Shown here piece after piece: positions 29,101 to 42,700 of a stretch of DNA of 64,000 bases. This DNA is from Macrotis lagotis (lineage: Eukaryota > Chordata > Mammalia > Peramelemorphia > Peramelidae). Location of the stretch: assembly GCF_037893015.1 (NCBI RefSeq), contig NC_133666.1:658036772-658100771 (forward strand), in the 5' to 3' direction. A program made the position numbers and the translations under genes. The first letter of the stretch is position 1. Every line of letters begins with the position of its first letter. The notes below the pieces were generated by a model that saw nothing but the letters and a program-made list of their open reading frames with translations, ran no database searches and was not told where the DNA came from.

Positions 29101-32100
29101 CTAGAAACTTTTCTAATAAGATCAGGGATGAAGTAATGATGCTTACTACCATAATTACTATTCAATATTATTTAAAATATTAGCAATTACAGTAAGACAA
29201 GAAAAGGAAATTGAAGGAATAATCATAAGCAAAGAAACAAAACAACCATTTGTTTTAGATGACATAATGATTTTTATAGAACCCTAGAGAGTTGACTTAA
29301 AAACTAACTGGAATAATTAACAACTTCAGCAAAGATCAACTACTGAAATGGAAACTAAGATAGTTGACTGGGTCTCTCTCAGGAACAAAGAAAACAAGAG
29401 TGGCTAAGGTATATGAGTAGAATCTAAGATGTGCACAGAGTAACCTACAGGACCCAGCTCAGCTACTTGCAACAATTCCAGGAAAGCTCTAGAAAGATAC
29501 CTTTTGGGGATGGATGACTTCAGAAAGCATGTCAAAAATCTTCGAGTGAAATGGTATCAACACAATATATTGGGCCTTCTAAGTTGCCCATTGTAGCAGT
29601 ACTATAGAAAACTGGAAATATGCATGTGTGTTAACTATCAGATTCTGAAAAGAGAACAAAAGGTTCTAGATGTCCTTGACTGTGTGATGGCAGTTATTGG
29701 TTTTCTGATTGGATCTGAGTAGTGACCATTATCAGATTCCTGTGACAGAAGAAGATAAAGAAAAGACTGCTATCGTTAGTCCAGCTAAATTTTAACAATT
29801 CAAATGTATGCCTCAAGAAATCTGTGGGGCTCTAGTCACCTTCAAAAAGAATGAAACTGTAATATGAATTATTTTCAAGTGTGGGTACATCTTTAGATGA
29901 CATCAGTATTTTTGAGAAGACCCTCGAAGTACATGAAGGTAGAATGATGAAAGGGTTGAATCAGCCAGAGGAAAATGGCCTGAAGCTTTCAGTTGACAAA
30001 TGGTGTTTTTTTAGAGCCTCTGTCAAGTATGTGGGTCAGATGAAATCACAAGATGGTATGAGCACTGACCCAGAAAGGATAGAAGTGCACCTAGCTTGGC
30101 CAAAATCCTTTGAGATCTGAAAGTGTTCCTTCAACATGGTTACTATCAAAGCTGGGGCAGCCAGGTGGTGCAGTGCATGAGTCAGGAGTACCTGAAGTCA
30201 AATCTGGCCTCAGACACTTAACAATTACTTAGCTGTGTGGCCTTGGGCAAGCCACTTAACCCCTTTCCCTTGCAAAAAAAAAAAAAACAAGAAAAAAACA
30301 TTATGCTGCTCTTATTAAATCACTGACTGACCTCACTCATGCATGTATGATTGAAAAGATCCTGGAAGAAACACAAAGTTGCTTTGAAGTCAACAAACCC
30401 CTCTAGGAAACCTCTGGTCTGACAGGCATGAAGAAACTTAGAGAGTTCATCAATTATTGGACCCATAAACAAGTGCTGGCCTATGTTGATCCAAGCAAGT
30501 TTCCTGTCTTACATACAGATGTCAGCTTAGAAGGCTGGGGAATAGTGCTGTAGAAACAAAGTGATGATCACATAGAATTAGCCGCATTTATTAAGACAAG
30601 TTTGAATGGCACTGAGACCTCTGATTCCATCCAAAAATTGATGTCTCAGCTTTCAAGTGGGCTATCAAAGATATTTAAAGACTATCTGTATGGAGCAAAA
30701 TTCCAAATATGGACTGACAATAATTCACTGATTATTTTTTGACCAATGCTAAATTGGATGCTGTTTTCCAGAGATGGGCAGTGGCACTACTTCTGAATTT
30801 AGCATTCAATGCTGACCAGGAAAAACCAGGGTGAATGTAGATGCATTGTCCAAAAGACCACTGGAAATCACAGTTGTGGTAATAACTGAAGATGGAGTGG
30901 AAGCTCTAAGTAATAATCTAAAAACTGCATTGAAGCAGATAGTGGCACAGTTGAAAGTTTGACTTCCACTAGCCAACATGGGGGCAGCATGAGGGAATCT
31001 ATGAACCAGCCTTCTTGATCTCATGTCTGTAGATGATAATGCAAAGAGTAGACATGAAGTTGTTCAAGCTAAAAAAGAGAAGTACCAGTCTCCTGAAAAC
31101 ACCTTATTATGGAGAAGTTGGCAGGCACTGGAACTGGGCAACAGAGTCATTCTGGTCTCTAACAGATCACTTATGTGATACCAAGAAGCAGCTGAATAAA
31201 ATCTCTGTATTATGATTTTGATCATATGGGTCAAGAAAGTAGTCTTATGCCATCATATTTTACTGGCTCATGATGACCACGAATGGCTTGCACCTATTGT
31301 GTACAAAAAAGGGTACTACCAGAACTCGGAGAACATAAATACTAGCAAACCTTGGAAACTTGTCTGCACTGATTTCCCATTTGTGGAAGAACATGCCACA
31401 TATTGATGAGAGCAGATCACTTCACTAGATATACTTGAGCATCTACAGGCAGGAACCAGAAACCCTCTGTAAGTTGCTAAAGTACTGAGGAACAGATCAT
31501 TCTCATGCTACCAGGACCCCAAAGTGATAACAGCTCTGGTACTGTGCTCTGAGGAATACATTAGGAACAGTGAAATCAGAAGGGAAATCTTAGGGCTCTC
31601 AGCAGGTGACTTTCTCATGGTACCATTCCACCTGGTATAATACCAGTGACTTTGTAACCCACTTGTGACTGTTTAGGTAAGATTCATGTTTACCTATTGA
31701 CTTGTATTTTGAGAGGGAAATGCAAATGTTCATGACCAATATGTTTATTGAGAAATGAAAGAATGCATGAGTTGTATGGAGAATATCACATCATAAGATG
31801 AAACTGTGCTTAGTGACATCTTCATTCTAGAAGAATACTAAAAGAAATAAATGGTTCATTGCCAGGCCCTTTGACAAGGTGAGAGTCCTTTTAAAACAGA
31901 AAGCACTTAGTTGTGGAGAGGGAAGACAGTTTGCATGTTGACAATGTAGTCCCCGAGATTAGTGGGGTCCAGTCAAGATCATTTATCATAATCACCTATT
32001 ACCAAATGGTGAGTTAGTGGGCCTCTTCATTTCCCATCTGGCTTCTCCAACATACCCCAAAAACCTTGTCTTTTTGCAAGAACCTATCAGCCACACAAAT

Positions 32101-35100
32101 CACAGGTCAGCAGTTTCTGCCCCTGGGACCCCTCCCTCCCTCCTTCTGATTGGAGGGAGACCTCTCCTCCCACAGCCTCATTTATAAGCCCGGGTCTGTC
32201 ATCTCTTTATTTGCCACGTGGCTTTCCCAGTATGATGGGAAAATTTTCTTTTCTCCCCTATAGTTTTTTTTGTGTTGGCTTAGATTGTGAGTTCCTTAAG
32301 AAAAAAAGATTGTTGGGTTTTTTTTGATCCCCAGCAATATGTTTATGACTCCTGGATGGGCAGGAGGGGGCTGAGAGAAACCTTAAAGCTGCCCTCTAGC
32401 CTCCTCGGGACCAGACAACTCCCTCAGAACAGGAGCACTACTAGCCAACCTGAACTCCTTACAAGGTCTTAGTTAGGTAGATAAGACTATCATCCTAATG
32501 AGGATTAGGATCATCTCTTACCATCCACTAGTACATGTAGAGGTCAGCAGTTACCCACTGACCTAACTGATGTCCCAAGTGAAACAGATTAGATGGTGAT
32601 CTATGTAATCAGATGAGAACTCTAGTCCTAAACATGATGAATATAATTAAATGTTCCTAAAAGTAGGTATTGTTCAGGTATCCCTCTGTTGATTCTATTT
32701 CCATGTTGTGTTCTTTTTTTATATTGACATTGTACCTGTTTTACGGCTCCGTTAGTCTATAAACCTTGCGTAATTGTCTGACTGGTCCATCATGTGGTTT
32801 AGCAGGTCTATCACTGTTAAGATTTGTTTATGGCCATGTGCTAGCTTCTGTGACCTGTGCATATGACAAGTGTCATGCATGTGACTTATGTCTGTGATCA
32901 GCAAAACAAATTGCCAAGTGACACTCCACACTGTACTGTGTCTCCTGTGGACTGTTACTATCTTTTTACTGTACAGGGTGCTTTAAGGTTACTTCCCTGG
33001 ATGTTGCTTAATGACTTTGTGTGTATGTGTGTGTATAGATATAGATATATAGATATCATAAATATAACAGAGTATATAACCTCTTTTGTATATTTAAATA
33101 TATTGGTGAAAATTGGTATAAAGCACAGGTTATCAACTTGACTGAAGGCAAGGGTTTTTTGCCCAGTGCAAAACTGGGGGTCTTTTAAGGATCTCTTTGG
33201 AGAAAGAGAAATGAGAACAAGGAGAAAAGAGGGAGGTACTGCCCAAACCCATCAGCCTCCAAACTGCACATACACAAAACAGCAGGGTGAGTGTATAAAG
33301 GGCGCAACATCTTTAGTCCCCCTCTCCAAACCCAAGCCTCCACTGCAGACCACGAGAGACAAAAATGATGGTGTTTATGGAGTTTTTTTTTTTTATTTAT
33401 TGTGAGGGTTCATCAGCCAGCTGGAGCACTAAGATGAAAGAGCACTAAGATATCCTTACTCCAACTCTTAATTTGAGCAGTGTATTGTATCAGCCACCTA
33501 TTTCTGTGTCCTTTTATTTTTATTCTGTCAAAGGCTACATTTGATAGCTCTAATTCTATTTCTCCAGGAGTCAGAGAGGAGACCATATCCTTTCTGGAAA
33601 GACCTGCATGAACTGATACTGAGGAAAGTGAACAAAACCAGAACATTGTACATGTTAACAGCAACATTTTGTGATGATCAGTTACGATGGACTTAGCTCC
33701 TCTTGGCAGTTGTTTTTTTTTTTTCCCTTTACTTTTGACTCTTCTTTCACAACATGACTAACAGGGAAATATGTTAAACATGATTGTACCTATATCAGAT
33801 TATTCACTATCAGAAGGAAGGTAGGAAGGTAGGCAGGGAAATGTGGAACTCAAAAGTTGACAAAAAGATGAATGTTGAAAACTAGGCTTCCATATAATTG
33901 GAAAAAATAAAATAGAACAAAAGAAAATCCAAAAAGAAAAAAGAAATCAGGCTGGAAAGGTAAGTCAGAGCCAGAATTTCAGAGGGCCTTATATATGCCA
34001 GTATGAGAAATTTACATTTTGTTCTCTGGGAAATAAATAGTAAATGGGAATTTTTTTGAGCAGAGAAGTGACATGGTCAAACCTAATCCCTAGTCTTTCA
34101 ATGGAAGTGCAAAGTATTGTTTATGGAGAAATAAGACTGGAGGTAAGGAAACACATTAAGTAGGAAGCTATCACAACTGTTGGGGGATGAAATCCTTGCA
34201 CTACCATGCTAAATGTGTGCAATGAGAAGGGATATAAAGTATGCTATGGAGAGAGACAAGCTCTGACAACTTATTGGATGGAGGGAGATGAGAGAAGCTA
34301 CTCACTTATCCTCTTCTGTAAAATGAAGAGATTAGATTAGATTTTGATTCCTCATATTATCTTGAAGCTCTAAATCTATGACCCTATGAAAGGGTCCTGT
34401 AGAACCAAAAGAATAAGCACAAAGGCTTCAAATAAATGGAAAAAATATAGTATAAAATGTCTAAACCCAGATTGAATGAAATATCAGATTATGGAAGTAA
34501 TCCAAGTTCCAAAGTCCAAGAGTATAGGAATCTTTTTTCAAAGAGCTCAATCTGGAGCGGCACTCTCAAGAGAAGGGAAATCCACTTGCTTCAGTCCCTT
34601 TGAGATTCTTTGTCTTCCAGTTTTAAGAGAGATGAACAACGCCAACTCTACTTGTGGTTACCAAAAGAAAAAAAAAGTCTCTGGGAAGTAACCTACATGT
34701 AGAATTATGTCACCCATTCCCAGATTGCTACACTAGAGTTCAGGGGAACTTCCCTTTGGATGAGAGCTGGGATCCTTTCTTGTCTAAGGGAGTTACTTCA
34801 ATACCATGAGCTCCTTTAATCTGTGTTGTCTGAGATGTGTACTCAATTTCATACATTCTGTGATTTGTTTTGCTATGAACTTAAATGAGTTTCCTTGCTA
34901 TTTACTATGTGTATTCATTATGGAACTGGCATTTGATGGGAAAATAGCGAAATCCTGAATACAAAGCTTGGGAGTCCTCTGCTCCCCATTAAGAAGTAGT
35001 GATCAAAAGTTTAGCCTGAGCCTGAAAACCATATGCCCTCAATGAACAACATTTAAAGGAGGAGATTAAGAATTCTAGTTTCATGCCCTCTCTCTCTCTA

Positions 35101-38100
35101 AAGAGAGAAGAGTCAGCTTCTGGCAGTCTCCCTTGGAGAACAATGGGAGGAGAAAAACAGAATCACCTATTACTGCCTTTTTGAAAACCACAAAGGATGC
35201 CTAAGCTCCATATGGGGAACAGCCTTGATTCAATTGGAATGACCATCTTATAGTTCTGAAGGACAGATGTTGAAAAGCACTTTACTTTTAAGTAGAGAGA
35301 TGGGAACTAGCTGTGGAATGTGAAATCCACCGTGATTCCAGATCTCTTCTTTGGTTGGCTCTGCTTGAGCTGATGATGTGGACTGATGACATTTTGTTTT
35401 TCATTCTTGAAGAGGATGATGACAACTAGGAGACGCTCCTGGATGCAGCAATTGCCTAAGGTCACACAGCTACTAAGTGTCAAATGTCTGAGGTTGGATT
35501 CGAATTATTGTCCTCCTGACTCCAAAGCCAGTGCTCTATCCACTGTACCATCTAAGCTTTAAAGGAAACTAGAAATTCTAAGAGACAGAGATGAGAGCAT
35601 TATATATATGAGGGATAGGAGGTGAAATAGCCAGTGTGAAAACAAGCAAGAAATTCAGTTTGGCTGGACTGTAGGGAACATGAAGCAGGTGAGCCTGGAA
35701 AGACAGATGAGAATCAGGTTATGACGTCTTCTAAATGAAAGAGTTCACATTCCATTCTAGTGGTGGTAGAGAGGTGCTGAAATTTTTTAAGCTGGAGAGT
35801 ATTTAGGAACATCACTTTGGTGGTTCTGTGGAAGATGGAGTGGAGAGAAAAGAGATTTGAGGCAAGGAGATTATTGAGGCTATTGCAATAGTTCAGTAGA
35901 GAGGTGAAAAAGGCCTGAACCAGGATGGTTGTAGTGAAGGTAGAAAACAGAAGGATTGAGGCAAGTTGTAGAGGTTGTATTAACATGATTTGGCAACTTA
36001 TGGTCTGTTGTATCAGCAGACACAGCTGGGAGCAACTAAGAAAAGCTGGACTAAGGCATAAAAGGGGGTCAGGGTCAGGACTGGAGATATAGATTTGGTA
36101 GTAACTTATAAAGATTTAATATTGTTAATATTGGAAGAGTTAATGTTGAAAGATATGATAATATCTAAGCTTACCTAAGGAAAAAACATAAACAGAAAAG
36201 AGTCAAGAGGGTTGAAAAATGAAGTCCTGGAGAAAGCCAACATTTATGAGGCATAAGGAACAAGAGGAGAAAGTGGAAGAAAGGAAGGATTATGTAGTGG
36301 AGATTCACTTTCAGATGCAATCTGTTATTTGTTTAGGAACATGTTCATGATGTCAAGTTCAGCACTAAAAGGAAAATGTGAAAAAAAAAAATTTGACTAT
36401 TCATAGAAACAAAGGAAGGAGACTGTTTCACAAATGGGAGAGGTAATCAATAGAGGCAAATGCTACAGAGAAAATGATGTTAAAAGAAAAAGCTAATGGA
36501 GTTGAATATTACCTGGTTCCAAAGACCTTTTGAGAGAGTACTTCTAATATTGTTAAAGTCAATCAGAATGAATAGTGAGCTGATGGTAAGGTCATGCAAA
36601 CAGTGTATACAATCTTCTTCCTAGAAAAGTTTGGTAGTAAAGGAAAGGAGGCAGCATGCTAGTTAGCTTGAGAAGGTGGTAGGACTTTTAGATATGGTCT
36701 GTGAAAAGGGGACACTATAGATTTTATTCAGATGTAATACTGCATGGCCCTCCTGTGTTGGGCCTGGGATCTACATCACTGGAAGGAACTCCTAAATCCC
36801 TGATGTTACAGAGCCACTGGAATGCATGCCATATATAATGCTCACTAGAGTTGGATGTTTTTGTTTGTGTTATTGCCTGCCCTCCCACCCACCTCTTGGC
36901 CTAAGCTTGTCTTTTCCTCATTTTCTGTCTCTCAGAATTCCTGGCTTTTCCTGGGACCCGCCATCGCTAGTCTCTATCTTGTGTTTCTGTAGTCTCCTCT
37001 ACTGGAATGTCAGCTCCTCAAAGGCAGAGGCTATTTTGATCTTCTCTTTGTATTCTCATTTGTTGGCACAGTCCCTGGTACACAGTAAATATTTAAGAAA
37101 TGCTGGCTGGTTGATTGCCTGCTTGGAATCCCTTCTTTCTATCCTCCAAAGCCCAGCTCACAATCCCCCATCTTACCTGATTATGTGTCCCAAAGTGTCT
37201 TCTTCCTTTGAATACCTAAATTGCTTATTATATAAACCATTTACTCAGTACACAACATAAATTTCTTTGTATTGTTAACAGTCTTAGTGTATGTTTTACT
37301 TACCCATAAAGATTTGTTCACTCCTTGATGATGCTCTCATTACCCCACAGAACCCATTCCCAGTGTCACTCACATATAGACATATATACATATGTGCATA
37401 TATTCAATATAACTGAAAAACTGAACTGAAAAATCTGAAAATTATTGAATCAGATTCTAGAAACAAAATTTTAAAGCATCAGATAGGAAGAGTCAGGGTC
37501 CTCTGATCACTTCTAATCACCAATTACTGCCCCACATTTAATTTTAAGAATTGGTCATTACATCAGTGTAGGCATCCTCTTCACCAATGTCTATCAACAA
37601 CTCTTCCACATGTTGGTATTCTGGTTCACAAAAGTTACTACAAACAAAAAAAAAAAGAAAAAATACATCATCCTCTGGCCAATCTGCTGATTAGGTGAGT
37701 GCTTGCCCAACAGACAACAGGCCACATCAGGACTTATCCTTGAAGCTTCTGGCTTGGGTAGAAGACCTGTCACTCCCACAGGTTCAAGAAACTCATGTCT
37801 TCTCCAAGTCAAAAGAAGGCATCAAGAGACTTTAGTGAATGCTTCCCTATACATTAAATTAAAAACAAACACAAAAAAACTTTTATTGAGGTATGAGATG
37901 AAATTTTTTTTAAATATAAGATTTTTGTTAATTTGTGAAAACTCCCTTTCCTCTTGATAAAAGCATCAAGGGAGGCATGTGTTACAGTGGAAAGAGAACC
38001 AGTCCTAGAGCTGGAGGACCTAGGATCAAGTCCGCCTTTGACACTTGCTACCCTAGGCAAATCAGCTAATCACCCTGGATCTCAGTTTCTTCATCTATAA

Positions 38101-39713
38101 AATGAAGGGGCTGGACTAAATGGCTTCTGAGGTCACTTCCAGCTCTTGATCTAGAATTCTATTATCAAAGGGAGGGATTAGATTTGTAAAGATTATCCTC
38201 AAGTAGCAAAATTAGAAGTAATAAGTGGACACCATAAGTAAACTTTGCTTTTTAAAGCCTAAGGTAAGTCCTTCTCTGGCCCTGGGAAGTCCCTGCCTCT
38301 CAAAGTGCCTAGTTATGTTTCTGCAAACACTTCAAGGAACTGCCCAAACAAGCCAGAGAGACAGCTATCAAGGAAAGAGAGAGAGAGTACAGTAACTCTC
38401 AGGGGCACAAATGACCCTCTCACTTAAAGTTATGTCTGTTTTGGTAAGATAGGACACATCCAAGTCCCCTAATATATGAACTGAAGGAGGTACAAGACCT
38501 AGGCCAGGGATGAAAAGGCAGCATGATAATTCCATTTACAAGTAGAATCACAGTGTTAACAGGTTTGGGGGTTCCTCCCTTATTAAAATGACTAAAGAAT
38601 CAAGGGCAAAAGAATCGATTAGTTCTTATCATTTAAAAAAAAGATCTGGAGGTTTTAAAGAATTATAATTTCTTCAAACAAGTTCACCACAAGTGTTACA
38701 TAACTACAATGGGAATGAACAGTATATTGTGGCAGTCAAAAAAACTTCATAATCTTGGGGCTATATTAAGAGGCAGTAAATCAAGGGGCGGCTAGGTGGC
38801 GCAGTGGACAAAGCACCAGCCCTGAAGTCAGGAGTACCTGGGTTCAAATCCGGTCTCAGACACTTAATAATTACCTAGCTGTGTGGCCTTGGGCAAGCCA
38901 CTTAACCCCGTTTGCCTTGCAAAAAACCTAAAAAAAAAAAAAGAGGCAGTGAGTCTTGCTGCACACTCTGATCTGGTTGAATTATACCTATTTTACGGGA
39001 GCAAGATTGTGGTCAAACTGGAATCTGTCAAGTAGAAGGCATCAAGGATGCCGAGAGGACTGAAAACCATGCCATATGAAGAATGATCGAACGAACTGGG
39101 GATGTTTAAGTTAGAATAGAGGGATACAAAGAAAGGAAAGGAAAAGACCCTATGTGTACAAAAATGTTGATAGAAGTCATTTTTTGTGGTAGAGGTTAAG
39201 AATTGGAAATTGAGGGGATGCCCACGTTTGGGAAATTGACCAAGTTGTGGCATAGGATTGAGGTAGGAGACCATGGGACTATAATAAATGATCAAGGGGA
39301 CGGTTTTAGGAAAACTTGAGCAGACCTGAATGAACTGATGCAGTGAAGTGAGCAAAACAAGAACAATTTCTATAATAATGATGTTATTATAAATAAAAAA
39401 TTAAAAAATAATGATGTTATTATAAAGATCATCATCTGTGAAAAACCTAGAAACTCTGATCAATGAAATGATCCATTATACTCCAAAGGTCTCATGAGAT
39501 AAAATGCTTTCTACCTCCAGACAGTGAACTAATGTACCCATAGTGCAAAAAGAAGCATTTTTCTTTAATCAAAACATGATTAATGAAAAAATGTTTTGTG
39601 ACTGTATCTGTATAATGAGTATATTTCTCACTTTCTCAATTGGTGGGGGAGGGGAGAGAGAAGGAAAAGAATGTGGAACTGAAAATAAAAATTAATTTAA
39701 GGAAAAAATAAGG

Positions 39714-39748
<35 letters not shown>

Positions 39749-42700
39749 CTGATCCCATTGGTGACCCTACAACCCTGGAAAATATGCTATAACCATTCTC
39801 CAAGATTGCATTTTATGTGGGAGGAAATCAAATTAACCCAAAGTCTAGAACCTGATTCACAGTAGAATGTCACCTTACTTGAGTAGAATAAATACAATTC
39901 TTTAAAAACAAAAAAAAAGGAATATTTAGAAAAGAATATGACAACTGTCTCCAAGTATTGAAAAAAACTATCATCTGGAAATCTTCATACCAGATTAATG
40001 TTTTGGGGTTTTTTTTTTTTGACAGATTTATAAATTGGTAGATTAAAGGTGATGAAATAGACTTAGACCTCAGCAAAGTATGTCCTTCCTGCTACTTTGG
40101 AGGTATGGGAAAAGATGCTGGGGGAGGGGTTAATTGAGTTGGATAATGAATTCCAATCTTATTGATCTGGAACAAGCTGACTAGTCAAAGTGAATGTATA
40201 GCACATCTTGAATTTTTAGTACCCACTTTGCCTTAGGCCTAAAATGTGTCTCCTCTACTCTGCTCCTATCTGCCACACATTTTAAATGCTAGACCACTTT
40301 AAGCATCTACTGTGATTATTCTGATGGGAAAATACAGTTTAAAACTATGAGAAATAATAACCTATTAGAAGGGGCAGCTAGGTGGCACAGTGGATAGAGC
40401 ACTGGTCCTGGAGTCAGGAGTACCTGAGTTCAAATCCGGCCTCGGACACTTAATAATTACCTAGCTGTGTGGCCTTGGACAAGCCACTTAGCCCCATTTG
40501 CCTTGCAAAAACCTAAAAACATAAAATGAAATAATAACCTATTAGAAACTTGGTGAAAGATTATATACATGGAGTCAATAATCTGCAACGGCATTTGATA
40601 TTGGGATCAAAGAATCTTAAAACTTTTGACAAAGTTTAGGCTTCTTGAAGTCTCTACTAGATACGAGTTAAGAGACTAACAGCTTATATGGAAAAGTGAC
40701 AAAGATTGCTCCAACACACCTTTACTCCCTTAATCTTAGGCAAATCATTTAACAAGGAGCACCAAGATATAATGACTAAAATGTCAAACTTGAAGTCTGG
40801 AAGACTCAGATTTAAATTTGGTATCTGTCAATTAGGCAAATGGCATTTAATCTGTGGGACTTTAACCTCTCTGGGCCTCAGTAAAATAAGAGGGTTGTAT
40901 TCCAATTAAGGTCACTTCCTAATCCCTATGAATTGTAATTAAGCCAATCTATACATAAGGATTATGTACCTAGTTCCCAGGCAGTATTATACACTATCAT
41001 TGGTGGTTTTTTTAAAACCCTCTAAATTCTCAAATTACATGCCCATAAGTAAGAGATAAAGTGTCAGTGGCAACTGGCATAGTGGGAACTGACTTTGAAG
41101 CCAGGAAGACCTTTTTACAGGTCTGCCTCTGATATATACTAGTTCTGGCAAGTAAGTCACTGAACTTCTCAGTGCTCTCAGAAAATGCCAACATGGATTT
41201 GGTAGAGAGTATTTGCTAATCTGGGAGTTCCTTAACAATAGATAAGTCTCCCACTAAAGGAAAGGAGAGATGTCCCGTAAACCCTGACTCTTGTACTACT
41301 GATGGCTATTTCTAGAGAAAATTTTTTGTGACAAAGATTATATGGACTCTTTATTCTGTTTCAATTTGTCTGGCTACTCAGGAGGGAGTAATAATGCTCA
41401 ATTCACCTCTGGACTATCCTTGAAGTAAACTTTCAGAGATATTTAAAAAGGCAAAAATAGTCTTGCTTGTCTCTGAGTTAAATAAAGAGGACACTGCTTC
41501 CATTTTGTTCCCTAAAAACAACAAAAAGAATCTTCCACTAAGAACAATTAGAATAGACCCAGAAATGGCACATTAACTTATGTGAGGGGATGAACATTAA
41601 GTTCAAGTTAAAGAGATTTAGGGGAAGGGCTTTGATAGGATCCAAGATGAGGAATGAGAATGTATGGTTTAGGGGGAAAGGGATTATTAGCTGGTAGGTA
41701 AAACCTGAAACTGATGGGACTAGAATGGGAGAGTGAATGGAGTGTGTTACCTCCTAGAAACAGAAAGAGTGACAGATCTGAAGTTAAGGGGATGAGATGA
41801 CAACTCTGGTTAAAAGGAATAGGAATTTAGGTGACAATTCTAATGAGAAGGGACATTACTGTAGGGACAGCTCTTGGACAGAGGGGCCTAGGGATGTGAT
41901 GAAAATTCTAGTCAAAAAAGAATGAAGATAAATATAAGAGATCTGAGCAAAGGGGATGGCATCCCTGATGGCAGATGATGGAATGAACACTTTGGAAGAG
42001 AGGTGACAAGAATGAGGTCCACCAGCTAATCAGTCTATCACTGTGCTCATGACAGCTATCAGCCTGTTGTTCAATTAGTTTTCTATTATTGCTTAGGTTA
42101 CCGCGTAGAATCAGTCCACCCCTGTGTCTATCACCACCAGTCATCCCACAGACGACACCATGGCTGCTGGTCCGTCAACTGCTCTTCCACGTCAAGCGAT
42201 CTACTCCTCTGTTTCTATCAGCACGCGCCGATGCTCCCGGCTCCCACAATGAGTGTCTCGGTAGCTGTTTACATCACATATCCTGATCAATATGAACGGT
42301 CGCCGTCAGCCTACTGCCATTCGCCAGTGCTCTGGATCAGGCTCGGCAGCCCCGAGAAGCTTCTATCAGCGTGCTTGCCAGCGTACCTCAGACTAGCTCC
42401 TAGAGTCTTACGTCTGCGCGATAAAGATGAATGGGCTGCCACCGGTGGATCGCGAGGCCCCAGTATTTGATATCAATTATAAGCACGTGCCAGTATTCTA
42501 ATCTACGGCGATCACGAGGAGCTCGTCCCTGCCGGACTACAACAAGGCTCCGAGGCTGCATCGTCCATGAGAAAGCCGTCCGTCTAGGCCCGCGGCCGGC
42601 GCGTGCCACGGTCCGCCAGGACGAGCTCACCGGGTGGCGGCCCGGCCGGCGGGCGTCCCCACCACTCATCGATAGGCTCCCGATAAGGGGGTTTCCCTGC

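Larger units (their letters stand above)
23646..29340 (+). mobile_element. Long L1-type LINE, heavily decayed, with multiple insertions
   Basis: It begins GACAGAGTCAAGGTGGTG, like the marsupial L1 leader. ORF1 traces follow: a Lys-rich coiled coil near 24640-25150 and an RRM-like part near 25440-25590, continuing at 25795-26060 after a SINE. From about 26500 to 29340 come pieces of ORF2. These include an endonuclease-like part near 26900-27560 and reverse-transcriptase fragments such as [14 protein letters not shown] near 28400 and a DDIMIF motif near 29260. All frames are interrupted many times. It stops abruptly before the Ty3/gypsy fossil. Six SINEs and an L1 tail are inserted. Confidence 0.6.

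Noticed and set aside
29881-31406. Ty3/gypsy pieces as a domesticated host gene
   Set aside because: The remains are interrupted many times, include a SINE, and have no intact frame of useful length, so they look like a plain fossil.
31900-32480. A defined LTR for the gypsy fossil
   Set aside because: A TATA-like box and CT-rich part are suggestive, but no second matching copy was found, so an LTR is not claimed.
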